Below, one piece after another: positions 1 to 6,947 of a stretch of 6,947 nucleotides of DNA. The stretch spans positions 1 through 6,947 of the forward strand of contig CAKTZW010000094.1 of the NCBI GenBank assembly GCA_934636065.1, written 5' to 3'. Each line of letters opens with the position of its first letter. Position 1 is the first letter of the stretch. The notes below the pieces were generated by a model. The model was not told where the DNA came from, did no database searches, and was given only the letters and a program-made list of their open reading frames with translations. The position numbers and the translations under genes are program-made. This DNA is from an uncultured Labedella sp. Lineage in GTDB: Bacteria; Actinomycetota; Actinomycetes; Actinomycetales; Microbacteriaceae.

Positions 1-592
<592 letters not shown>

Positions 593-1432
593 TCAGCGGA
601 ACCGCCGTCCCTGATCGCGGCGGATCAGCACGAGGACGAGCAGGAGGAGAACGACCCCCGAGGCGATGGCACCGACGGGCGCCCACCATTCGAGGGTCCC
701 GCCCTGCACCGCCCACACGACGAGCTCGCGCGCCTGTCGCGTCGGGAGGAAGCGCGTGGCGACGTCGAGCCAGACCGGGAACATGAGGGGAGGAAGGAAG
801 AGCCCGCCGCCGAACGCGAGGGCGAACATCGCGACCTGCACGACCGCGATCGCCGCCTTCGACGGGAAGGAGAGGCCGATCGCCATGCCGACGAACATCG
901 ATGGAAGGCCGGTCAACGCGAGCATGACGAAGCCGAGGAACAGCCGGGCCGGACTCGCCTCCGCTGCGGTCAGCAGAGCACCGACGATCACCACGGGCAC
1001 GATCGCGAGGATTCCGAGCGTTCCCGTGGCGAGGACGAGACCGGTGACACGGACGATCCCGGGGGCCGGCAGGGTCCGCAGGTACGGGTCCCAGGGCTTC
1101 TCCCGGTTCTCGGCGATGCTGATGCCGTAGCCGAAGAGCCCGTTCGACATCACCGCGAAGACCGACAGGGAGATGACGGCTTGCGTCGCGAACACCGGAT
1201 CATCGGCGACGACCCGTTGCGGCACCACGAAGAACAGCAGCGCGAGCGCGGGGAACACGAGCGAGCCGATCAACGCGATCGGGACCCGGACCGTCTCGAG
1301 CAGATTGGCGCGCGCGTGGACGAGCGAGAGGCGCAGCGCTCGAGGGGCGGCCGCGCCTGCGGATGGCGAGTGCGGCACGGCGTCCGACGTGCGGAGGGAT
1401 TCCGCGGCCGGAGGCGGGAGGTGATTCGTCAT
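593..1432 (-). CDS. ABC-2 type transporter permease
   Basis: This 279-residue integral membrane protein is the transmembrane half of an exporter that works with the ATPase encoded just upstream. The N-terminal 40 or so residues are polar and proline/alanine-rich, hence probably cytoplasmic. About six hydrophobic segments follow, near residues 51-72, 84-104, 126-155, 165-187, 192-213 and 248-270, and the C-terminus is a short basic tail. This is the usual layout of ABC-2 permeases of drug or lipid exporters. The segment ENREKPWDPYLRTLP (108-122), after the second helix, has the form of the amphipathic coupling loop common in the family. The ATG at 1432 overlaps the ATPase stop codon in an ATGA arrangement, which indicates translational coupling; no good Shine-Dalgarno sequence is visible. 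The frame stays open as far as 1843, but that part is merely antiphase to the ATPase gene. The transported substrate is unknown. Confidence 0.9.
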   Translation of the reverse strand: MTNHLPPPAAESLRTSDAVPHSPSAGAAAPRALRLSLVHARANLLETVRVPIALIGSLVFPALALLFFVVPQRVVADDPVFATQAVISLSVFAVMSNGLFGYGISIAENREKPWDPYLRTLPAPGIVRVTGLVLATGTLGILAIVPVVIVGALLTAAEASPARLFLGFVMLALTGLPSMFVGMAIGLSFPSKAAIAVVQVAMFALAFGGGLFLPPLMFPVWLDVATRFLPTRQARELVVWAVQGGTLEWWAPVGAIASGVVLLLLVLVLIRRDQGRRFR

Positions 1433-2370
1433 GCGCTCATCCGATCGTCGAGCGGCGCCGTCGGCTCCGCGCCTGTCGTGAGGGTGAGGAAGGCCTCCTC
1501 GAGGGTCGCGGGACGCACGGTGAGTCCCGTGAAGGGCGAGCCGGCGGCGACGAGCGCCCGAACGACGGCGTCGGAGTCGCGCACCCACGCCGTGACGCGC
1601 CCGGAGGCGGTCTCCGTCCGGACGACACCGTCGATCGCCGCGAGATCTGCAGCGGACACGCCCTCGACGCTGACGCGGCGCAGGCCGACGCGCCCGAGGA
1701 CGGCCCCCAGAGCGTCGTCGGCGAGCACTCGACCCTCGCCGATCACCACGACGCGCTCGGCGAGCGCCTCGATCTCCTCGAGGTAGTGGCTCGTGACCAC
1801 GATGGTCGCGCCGCGCTCGTGCTGCCGCCGGAGCGCCTCCCACAGCACGCGCCGCGCGTCGACGTCGAGTCCCGTCGTCGGTTCGTCGAGGAGGACGAGG
1901 CGGGGATTGCCCACGAAGGCGAGTGCCACGGCGAGCCGCCGTTTCTGACCGCCCGAGAGCGCTCCCGTCTGCTTCCGGAGAAGCCCGTCGAGCCCGAACT
2001 CCGCCGCGATCGCGCCGCGATCCACCGCGTCGTCGAAGTGAGCGGCGACGAAGTCGAGCACCTCCGACACACGGAGGGTCTCGGGAAGACCCGTCTCCTG
2101 CGGAGTGCAGCCGAGTTGCTGACGGGCTCGCGGGTCGCCGGGCGCACGACCGAAGAGCTCGACCGAGCCGCTCGTCGGGCGGCGGCGGCCCTCGAGGAGA
2201 GACAGGAGCGTCGATTTGCCCGCCCCGTTGGGCCCCAAGAGCCCCACGATCGACCCCGACGCGATGTCGAGCGAGACGTCGTCGAGAGCGACGACGTCCC
2301 CGAACCGACGGGTGACGCGCGTGAGTCGCGCGAGCACCTGCGGGTCCGTCGCGGCGGCCGGTGTCGTCAT
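1429..2370 (-). CDS. ABC transporter ATP-binding protein (exporter type)
   Basis: This 313-residue cytoplasmic ATPase powers the neighbouring permease. All nucleotide-binding motifs are intact: Walker A GPNGAGKST (46-54), Q-loop Gln91, signature LSGGQ (138-142), Walker B LVLLDEP (158-164), D-loop TGLD (166-169) and switch His195. A C-terminal extension (about 225-300) ends in ATLEEAFLTLT. That is typical of DrrA/NatA-like ATPases, whose C-terminal domain contacts the partner or controls activity. The ATG at 2370 overlaps the regulator's stop codon by ATGA and has a strong Shine-Dalgarno sequence (GGAGG on the minus strand, 2379-2375, four bases before the start), so this gene is probably well translated. 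One ATPase with one permease implies a complex of two ATPases and two permeases. Drug, lipid or peptide export are all possible; the sequence does not decide. Confidence 0.95.
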   Translation of the reverse strand: MTTPAAATDPQVLARLTRVTRRFGDVVALDDVSLDIASGSIVGLLGPNGAGKSTLLSLLEGRRRPTSGSVELFGRAPGDPRARQQLGCTPQETGLPETLRVSEVLDFVAAHFDDAVDRGAIAAEFGLDGLLRKQTGALSGGQKRRLAVALAFVGNPRLVLLDEPTTGLDVDARRVLWEALRRQHERGATIVVTSHYLEEIEALAERVVVIGEGRVLADDALGAVLGRVGLRRVSVEGVSAADLAAIDGVVRTETASGRVTAWVRDSDAVVRALVAAGSPFTGLTVRPATLEEAFLTLTTGAEPTAPLDDRMSA

Positions 2371-2663
2371 GATCCCTCCCCCAGCAGAGCGCGGAGCGCC
2401 GTCATGTAGTCCTCGAAGGCGCGGCGCCCGACAGCGCTGAGCTCGACGTACGTCGCGGGCGTCCGGTCGTTGTGCGTCTTCGTGACGACGACATAGTCCG
2501 CGTCCTCGAGCTTCCGGAGGTGCGTCGAGAGGTTGCCGGCCGTCATGTCGAGGAGCTGCTGCAGTCGCGGGAAGCTCACGCGCGCGTCGGTGCCGAGGGC
2601 CGCGAGCGTCGACATGATGCGCAGCCGGGCCTGGGCGTGGATGACTGGATCGAGCTCAGCCAC
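2367..2663 (-). CDS. Winged-helix transcriptional regulator (HTH_34 / MarR-ArsR-like)
   Basis: This 98-residue DNA-binding protein is essentially one winged-helix domain, as in the small regulators grouped as 'winged helix DNA-binding domain' (Pfam HTH_34). The opening LDPVIHAQARLRIMSTL is typical of that group. The predicted recognition helix is TAGNLSTHLRKL (41-52). The wing spans about 57-75, and a C-terminal helix (81-94) probably mediates dimerisation. There is no ligand or metal-binding cysteine cluster, so it is unlike metal-sensing ArsR proteins. The start is GTG at 2663, overlapping the membrane-protein stop by eight bases, with a weak GGAAG nine bases upstream; the stop overlaps the ATPase start. 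A dimeric regulator inside its own operon, with a dyad site at the operon's front, suggests autoregulation. The signal it responds to is unknown. Confidence 0.9.
   Translation of the reverse strand: MAELDPVIHAQARLRIMSTLAALGTDARVSFPRLQQLLDMTAGNLSTHLRKLEDADYVVVTKTHNDRTPATYVELSAVGRRAFEDYMTALRALLGEGS
2375..2379 (-). promoter_or_regulatory. Strong ribosome binding site of the ABC ATPase
   Basis: On the minus strand, GGAGG sits within a longer G-rich stretch and ends four bases before the ATG at 2370. It lies inside the last codons of the regulator gene. It is the clearest Shine-Dalgarno sequence in the operon and supports the chosen ATPase start. Confidence 0.75.
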
Positions 2664-3348
2664 GGGTCGCCGCTTCCGTGGACCGCCGAACCCGCCGCCC
2701 GCGTGCCGCGAGCAGCGCGATGCCGTAGACGAGGAAGGCCCCTCCCCCGGCGAGCGACATCACGAGGTAGTTCCCCGGCGAGCCGAAGTACGGGGCGACG
2801 ATGCCGACGAGGAGGATCCATCCGCCGACGACGATCATCGAACGGTCGGAGAAGAGTGCGGCTCCGAAGAGGTAGAGGACACCGATGACGATGCAGTACC
2901 CCGCCGGGAAGTAGAGCGCGGCCACCTCCGCCGACATGCCGGCGCGGAACAACGCACCGGCGAGCATCGGGACGGCCAGGCACCCGAGCGCCCAGGTGAT
3001 CCCGTAGATCCTCGCCTGCACCTGCTGCGGCCCCTTCACTCCCGCCCCGGTCCGACTGCCGACGACGCCGGAGACGAGGATGCCGGCGATCATGAGAACG
3101 GCGAAGACCGTCCCGGCGGGCGCGGCCGGGAGGGCGATCGGACTCGCGTCCGACGCGAGCCAGAGGGCGAGGAAACCCACCGTCCACGCGACTCCCCACG
3201 TGAGCACGATGATCGTCGTCGGCGTCTGGAAGAGGTCCGCCACGCGGTCCTCCTGCCGACGCGAGAGCGCGAGCATCTCCGCCGGGGTCATCGGGGCGTC
3301 GTCGTCCGATCCGGCATGGGCAGGACGGGGTGTGAGTGGATCGGTCAT
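2656..3348 (-). CDS. Six-helix integral membrane protein of unknown function
   Basis: I cannot assign a function to this 230-residue protein. It has a charged, probably cytoplasmic N-terminal region (1-43) that includes the helix AEMLALSRRQEDRVADLF (23-40). Six hydrophobic segments follow at about 44-64, 78-97, 114-134, 142-166, 171-189 and 194-215, and then an arginine-rich tail. There are no transporter, enzyme or signalling motifs that I recognise. It is the first gene of the operon and overlaps the regulator start by eight bases (GTGGCTGA). Small membrane proteins next to HTH_34 regulators are common in actinobacteria, which suggests a conserved partnership, possibly sensing or membrane protection (inference). 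I chose the ATG at 3348. A TTG at 3366 is in frame but lies inside the operator-like dyad. No Shine-Dalgarno sequence precedes 3348, so the mRNA may be leaderless or have a very short leader. A start at Met20 is also possible. Confidence 0.85.
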   Translation of the reverse strand: MTDPLTPRPAHAGSDDDAPMTPAEMLALSRRQEDRVADLFQTPTTIIVLTWGVAWTVGFLALWLASDASPIALPAAPAGTVFAVLMIAGILVSGVVGSRTGAGVKGPQQVQARIYGITWALGCLAVPMLAGALFRAGMSAEVAALYFPAGYCIVIGVLYLFGAALFSDRSMIVVGGWILLVGIVAPYFGSPGNYLVMSLAGGGAFLVYGIALLAARGRRVRRSTEAATRG

Positions 3349-3350
3349 AT

Positions 3351-3371
3351 CTACTTTGTACCACAAACTAG
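3351..3371. promoter_or_regulatory. Operator-like 21-bp dyad at the operon start
   Basis: The arms CTACTTTGT (3351-3359) and ACAAACTAG (3363-3371) are complementary at eight of nine positions around a three-base centre, ACC. The site begins two bases upstream of the membrane-protein ATG and covers the candidate -10 TAGTTT on the minus strand. A dimeric winged-helix repressor bound here would block transcription. The cognate regulator is most simply the HTH_34-type protein encoded in the same operon. The dyad is seen directly; its binding partner is inferred. Confidence 0.7.
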
Positions 3372-3403
3372 TCTGGCGATTCGAAAGGTTTGCGAACTTT
3401 GAG

Positions 3404-3428
3404 CGGCGGACCCCGGCACCGTCCGCCG
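3404..3428. repeat. 8-bp inverted repeat with 9-base loop upstream of hrpA
   Basis: CGGCGGAC (3404-3411) and GTCCGCCG (3421-3428) are exact reverse complements separated by nine bases. The right arm ends four bases before the candidate -10 TACGAT and 17 bases before the hrpA ATG. It could be an operator, or an RNA hairpin if transcription starts further upstream. No T-run follows on either strand, so it is not a classical terminator. Confidence 0.5.
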
Positions 3429-3431
3429 TCG

Positions 3432-3437
3432 TACGAT
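3432..3437 (+). promoter_or_regulatory. Possible -10 element of hrpA (TACGAT)
   Basis: TACGAT matches the actinobacterial TANNNT -10 pattern and ends eight bases before the hrpA ATG at 3446. Transcription would then start at about 3444-3446, giving a leaderless mRNA. No clear -35 hexamer is present 16-18 bases upstream, so this remains tentative. Confidence 0.35.
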
Positions 3438-3442
3438 GGAGG
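3438..3442 (+). promoter_or_regulatory. GGAGG before hrpA start (short spacing)
   Basis: GGAGG ends only three bases before the ATG at 3446, closer than the usual 5-9 bases. It would serve as the ribosome binding site only if transcription starts upstream of 3438. It abuts the candidate -10 TACGAT, so it and a leaderless start are competing explanations. Confidence 0.4.
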
Positions 3443-3445
3443 GCT

Positions 3446-6400
3446 ATGCCTCCCGCGATCGTCTATCCTCCCGAGCTGCCCGTCAGCGCCATGCGCGACG
3501 AGATCTCCGCAGCGATCCGGGACAACCAGGTCGTCATCGTCGCGGGCGAGACGGGATCGGGGAAGACGACGCAGCTGCCGAAGATCTGCCTCGAGCTCGG
3601 CCGCGAGAGCATCGGTCACACCCAGCCCCGGCGGATCGCCGCGCGGACGATCGCCGAACGCATCTCCGAGGAGCTCGGCACGGAGCTCGGCGGCCTCGTC
3701 GGCTACCAGGTCCGCTTCACCGACACCGTCTCGTCCGACACCCGCATCAAGCTCATGACCGACGGCATCCTGCTCGCCGAGATGCAGCGCGACCGGCTCC
3801 TGCGCCGGTACGACACGATCATCATCGACGAGGCCCACGAGCGCAGCCTCACGATCGACTTCCTGCTCGGCTACCTCAAGCAACTGCTCCCTCAGCGTCC
3901 CGATCTCAAGGTCGTCATCACCTCGGCGACGATCGATCCGGAGAGTTTCTCGAAGCACTTCGGCGACGCGCCGATCGTCGAGGTGTCCGGCCGGACGTAC
4001 CCGGTGGAGGTCCGTTACCGGCCTCTCGTCGCCGAGCAATCGACGGAGGAGGACGAGGACGGCGGCGATGCGCCGAGCGACGACCGCAACTACATCGAGG
4101 GTATCTCCGACGCGCTCGACGAACTCGCCCGCGAGAGTTCGGGCGACGTGCTCGTCTTCCTGTCCGGCGAGGCGGAGATCCGCGACGCCGCCGACGCCTT
4201 GCGCGCGAAGTACACCGGCGAACGCGGTGGCGTCACCGAGATCCTGCCGCTCTACGGCCGATTGAGCTCAGAGGAACAGCACCGCGTCTTCCGCCCGTCG
4301 ACTGTCGCGGGCGTCCGCCGCCGCGTCGTGCTCGCGACGAACGTCGCCGAGACGAGCCTCACGGTCCCCGGCATCCGCTACGTCATCGACGCGGGCACCG
4401 CCCGCATCTCCCGCTACAGCACGCGCTCGAAGGTGCAGCGGCTGCCGATCGAGGCGATCTCGCAGGCCTCGGCGCGGCAGCGATCGGGCCGGGCGGGGCG
4501 CACGAGTGCGGGCATCGCGATCCGGCTCTACTCGGAGGAGGACTTCGAGGGCCGCCCCGAGTACACCGAGCCGGAGATCCTCCGCACGGGTCTCGCGGCG
4601 GTCATCCTGCAGATGGTCTCGCTCGGTCTCGGCGACATCCAGAGGTTCCCGTTCCTGCAGCCCCCGGACACCCGCGGAGTGCGCGATGGTCTCGACCTCC
4701 TCGCGGAACTCGGGGCGCTGAAGGACCCGCGCAGTGCCGAGCCGACGCTCACGCGGACGGGGCGCGACCTCGCCCGGCTGCCGATCGACCCCCGCTTCGC
4801 ACGCATGATCGTGGAGTCGCGGCGGTGGAACACCACCCGCGAGGTCCTCGCGATCGTCGCGGCGCTCACCATCCAGGACCCCCGCGAGCGCCCGCTCGAG
4901 CAGCGCGGCCGCGCCGACGAGCTGCACGGTCGCTTCACGGATCCCACGAGCGACTTCCTCTCGCTGTTGAACCTCTGGAACTACCTCGAGGAGAAGCAGC
5001 GGGAGCTGTCGTCGAGCGCGTTCCGCCGACTCTGCCGCGCGGAGTTCCTCAACTACCTCCGCGTCCGCGAGTGGCAGGACGTCTATCGCCAGCTGCGGCG
5101 CCTGGCCAAGCCGCTGCGACTCACGGTGGGCGACCCGGCTGTGAACCCCGACGGCATCCACCGCTCGCTCCTGTCCGGTCTGCTCTCGCACATCGGCGTC
5201 AAGGATCAGGCGGCCGCGGCGGCGACGAAGCCCTCGGGAGGCCGGGACCGCAAGACGCCGGGTCCGCCGAAGAAGGGCGACTACGTGGGCGCCCGCGGCA
5301 TGCGGTTCGTCATCTTCCCCGGCTCGGCGCTCGCGAAGAAGCAGCCGAACGCCGTCATGAGCGCCGAACTCGTCGAGACGTCGCGGCTGTTCGCCCGCAA
5401 CAACGCCGCGATCGACCCCGCGTGGGCCGAGCAGATCGCCGGTGACCTCGCGAAGCGCAGCTACTCGGAGCCGCACTGGGAGAAGAAGCAGGGCGCCGTC
5501 GTCGCGTTCGAGAAGGTGACGCTCTACGGCGTCCCGATCGTGCCGCGGCGTCGCGTCCAGTACAAGCGGATCGACCCCGAGCTCAGTCGCGAGCTCTTCA
5601 TCCGCCACGCGCTCGTGGAGGGCGAGTGGGACTCGCCGCAGGCGTTCGACACGGCCAACCGGGCGCTGCGTCGCGAACTCGAGCAGCTCGAGGAGCGGAC
5701 GCGGCGGCGCGACATCCTCGTCGACGACGAGGCGGTCTTCGAGTTCTACGACGCTCGGATCCCCGCCGACGTCGCGACGACGCGCGACTTCGAGGGCTGG
5801 TGGCGGCAGACGCGCGCCGTGACCCCCGACCTCCTCACGATGACGCGCGGCGACCTGATCCCCGAGGAGGAGACGGCGGCGGTCGACGAGTCGCTCTTCC
5901 CTCCCACATGGCGTCAGGGCGACCAGAAGCTCCGACTGCGCTACCGCTTCGACCCCGGCGCCGAGGACGACGGCGTGACGGTGCAGGTACCACTGGCACT
6001 CCTGCCGCGACTGTCCCCAGCCGGGTTCGACTGGCAGGTGCCGGGATTCCGTAAGGACCTCGTCACGGCGATGATCAAGTCGCTGCCGAAGGCGATCCGT
6101 CGGAACGTCGTGCCCGCGGCCGACTGGGCCGAGAAGCTGCTCGCGGATCTGCCGGAGCAACCCGACCCGGCGCCCACGACGAACGCCGACACTCTCGCCG
6201 CCCGCCTCGCCATGTCGATCAAGCGGTTGTCCTACATGGCGATCGAGCCGACCGACTTCGACCTCTCCCGGGTGCCCGATCACCTGACGATGAACTTCCG
6301 GGTCCTCGACGAGCGCGGGCGCGAGATCGCGAGCGGGCGGGACCTCGTCCGCCTGCAGGAGCGGCTCGCCTCCCGCTCGGCCCGGAGCGTCGCAACCGTC

Positions 6401-6947
6401 GCCGAGTCGAGCCCGCACGCCATCGAGCGCGGCGGCCTCACGACGTGGGACCTCGATGAGCTGCCCCGCTTCATCGACGTCAAGCAGGGCGGAGGCGTCG
6501 TCCGGGGCTATCCGACCCTCGTGGACGACGGCGACTCCGTCTCCATCCGCATCGTCCCGACGCCCGAGGAGCAGGCGAGGACACTGCCGGCCGGAGTTCG
6601 CCGACTGCTGCGGCTCGCGGTGCCCTCGCCCGCCTCCTATGTGCAGCAGCACCTGACCCAGAACGAGAAGCTCGCCCTCGCGACGAGCCGTTACCCGTCC
6701 ACGACGGCCCTCTTCGAGGACTGCCTGCTCGCGTGCATCGACGACGTGCTGTATCGGGTGAGCCCCGACGGCACCGTGTTCCTCCGCGGCCAGTTCGAGT
6801 CGGTGAGGGACCGGGTGTCGGGGGCCGTCATGAACACGATGTTCGACACGGTCTCCCTCGTCGCCCGCATCCTGCTCGCCGCTCGAGCCTCGGACAAGGC
6901 GCTCAAGGAGGCGACGGGCATGGCCGTGATCGCGCAGGTCGCCGACG
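3446..6947 (+). CDS. hrpA: ATP-dependent DEAH-box RNA helicase HrpA (C-terminus cut by right edge)
   Basis: HrpA is a cytoplasmic DEAH-box RNA helicase; in Escherichia coli it has been linked to the rescue of stalled or collided ribosomes. 1167 residues are visible out of a usual 1300 or so. The helicase motifs are intact: I GETGSGKTT (34-42), Ia TQPRR (59-63), II DEAH (128-131), III SAT (160-162), V TNVAETSLT (298-306) and VI QRSGRAGR (345-352). HA2/ratchet and OB-fold regions follow, including YVGARGMRFVIFPGSALAKK (613-632). The long HrpA-specific C-terminal domain (DUF3418) begins near FIRHALVEGEW (718-728). Two low-complexity inserts stand out: an acidic one (197-214) between the RecA domains and a basic, Ala/Pro-rich one (588-611). 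ATG 3446 gives the expected N-terminus (IVYPPELPVSA, residues 5-15); ATG 3491 is possible but would remove it. The reading frame shows no frameshift. Confidence 0.97.
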   Translation, partial: MPPAIVYPPELPVSAMRDEISAAIRDNQVVIVAGETGSGKTTQLPKICLELGRESIGHTQPRRIAARTIAERISEELGTELGGLVGYQVRFTDTVSSDTRIKLMTDGILLAEMQRDRLLRRYDTIIIDEAHERSLTIDFLLGYLKQLLPQRPDLKVVITSATIDPESFSKHFGDAPIVEVSGRTYPVEVRYRPLVAEQSTEEDEDGGDAPSDDRNYIEGISDALDELARESSGDVLVFLSGEAEIRDAADALRAKYTGERGGVTEILPLYGRLSSEEQHRVFRPSTVAGVRRRVVLATNVAETSLTVPGIRYVIDAGTARISRYSTRSKVQRLPIEAISQASARQRSGRAGRTSAGIAIRLYSEEDFEGRPEYTEPEILRTGLAAVILQMVSLGLGDIQRFPFLQPPDTRGVRDGLDLLAELGALKDPRSAEPTLTRTGRDLARLPIDPRFARMIVESRRWNTTREVLAIVAALTIQDPRERPLEQRGRADELHGRFTDPTSDFLSLLNLWNYLEEKQRELSSSAFRRLCRAEFLNYLRVREWQDVYRQLRRLAKPLRLTVGDPAVNPDGIHRSLLSGLLSHIGVKDQAAAAATKPSGGRDRKTPGPPKKGDYVGARGMRFVIFPGSALAKKQPNAVMSAELVETSRLFARNNAAIDPAWAEQIAGDLAKRSYSEPHWEKKQGAVVAFEKVTLYGVPIVPRRRVQYKRIDPELSRELFIRHALVEGEWDSPQAFDTANRALRRELEQLEERTRRRDILVDDEAVFEFYDARIPADVATTRDFEGWWRQTRAVTPDLLTMTRGDLIPEEETAAVDESLFPPTWRQGDQKLRLRYRFDPGAEDDGVTVQVPLALLPRLSPAGFDWQVPGFRKDLVTAMIKSLPKAIRRNVVPAADWAEKLLADLPEQPDPAPTTNADTLAARLAMSIKRLSYMAIEPTDFDLSRVPDHLTMNFRVLDERGREIASGRDLVRLQERLASRSARSVATVAESSPHAIERGGLTTWDLDELPRFIDVKQGGGVVRGYPTLVDDGDSVSIRIVPTPEEQARTLPAGVRRLLRLAVPSPASYVQQHLTQNEKLALATSRYPSTTALFEDCLLACIDDVLYRVSPDGTVFLRGQFESVRDRVSGAVMNTMFDTVSLVARILLAARASDKALKEATGMAVIAQVAD

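Larger units (their letters stand above)
3349..3445. promoter_or_regulatory. Divergent promoter region between the export operon and hrpA
   Basis: This 97-base region separates two divergent transcription units and must hold both promoters, unless one is supplied from further away. Its left half (about 3349-3400) is clearly AT-rich compared with everything else in the window. It contains the 21-bp dyad, an imperfect dyad at 3380-3396 and an 8-bp hairpin at 3404-3428. Candidate -10 hexamers of TANNNT form are TAGTTT on the minus strand (3370-3365) and TACGAT on the plus strand (3432-3437). I find no convincing -35 box for either. Confidence 0.7.

Noticed and set aside
1433..1843. Longer permease version starting at 1843
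   Set aside because: The added part is antiphase to the conserved C-terminal half of the ATPase and is Arg/Gly-rich. The ATG at 1432, coupled to the ATPase stop, is the natural start.
3349..3366. TTG start at 3366 for the membrane protein
   Set aside because: It would put coding sequence inside the operator-like dyad and has no ribosome binding site. ATG 3348 is the simpler choice.
3368..4039. A 223-codon minus-strand open frame opposite the hrpA N-terminus
   Set aside because: It is antisense to the helicase motifs, runs through the promoter region and shows no domain.
3436..5445. A 669-codon open frame in another frame on the hrpA strand, starting ten bases before hrpA
   Set aside because: It gives an Arg/Pro-rich non-protein-like sequence, whereas the overlapping hrpA frame has every DEAH helicase motif.
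4268..6652. A 794-codon open frame antisense to hrpA
   Set aside because: GC-rich codon use suppresses stop codons in some antisense frames. The predicted protein is arginine- and glutamate-rich with no recognisable domain, while the sense strand encodes a full helicase.

Overview
The window is dense, GC-rich DNA with strong G/C preference at third codon positions, genes that overlap by a few bases, and protein sequences typical of Actinomycetota. The actinobacterial HrpA form, the HTH_34-type regulator and the overall style suggest Micrococcales, perhaps Microbacteriaceae. That placement is inference from style and is not proven by any marker gene here.

Layout. Five genes or gene parts fill almost everything. 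Bases 1-469 (minus strand) hold the N-terminal 156 residues of an aldo/keto reductase that runs off the left edge. A 123-base gap (470-592) contains a perfect 7-bp-arm palindrome and a short low-complexity tract. Bases 593-3348 (minus strand) form a tightly packed four-gene unit, transcribed right to left: a six-helix membrane protein of unknown function, a small winged-helix regulator, an ABC ATPase and an ABC-2 type permease. Every junction overlaps (8, 4 and 4 bases), so one co-translated mRNA is very likely. A 97-base divergent intergenic region (3349-3445) follows. It is the only AT-rich stretch in the window and carries a 21-bp near-palindrome directly next to the membrane-protein start. 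From 3446 to the right edge (plus strand) lies hrpA, a DEAH-box RNA helicase. Its first 1167 residues are present and its C-terminus is cut by the window edge.

How the genes may work together. The four-gene unit looks like a self-regulated export cassette: the winged-helix protein probably binds the near-palindrome and controls its own operon, and the ATPase and permease form an exporter. The membrane protein may sense, assist or protect, but nothing in the sequence shows which. hrpA is a housekeeping-type RNA helicase that shares only the intergenic region with this cassette. The aldo/keto reductase is probably an independent NADPH-dependent oxidoreductase gene. I found no RNA genes, mobile elements, CRISPR arrays or clear terminators. 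The cassette and its operator are the best candidates for something under-described, but I see no decisive evidence of a new system.
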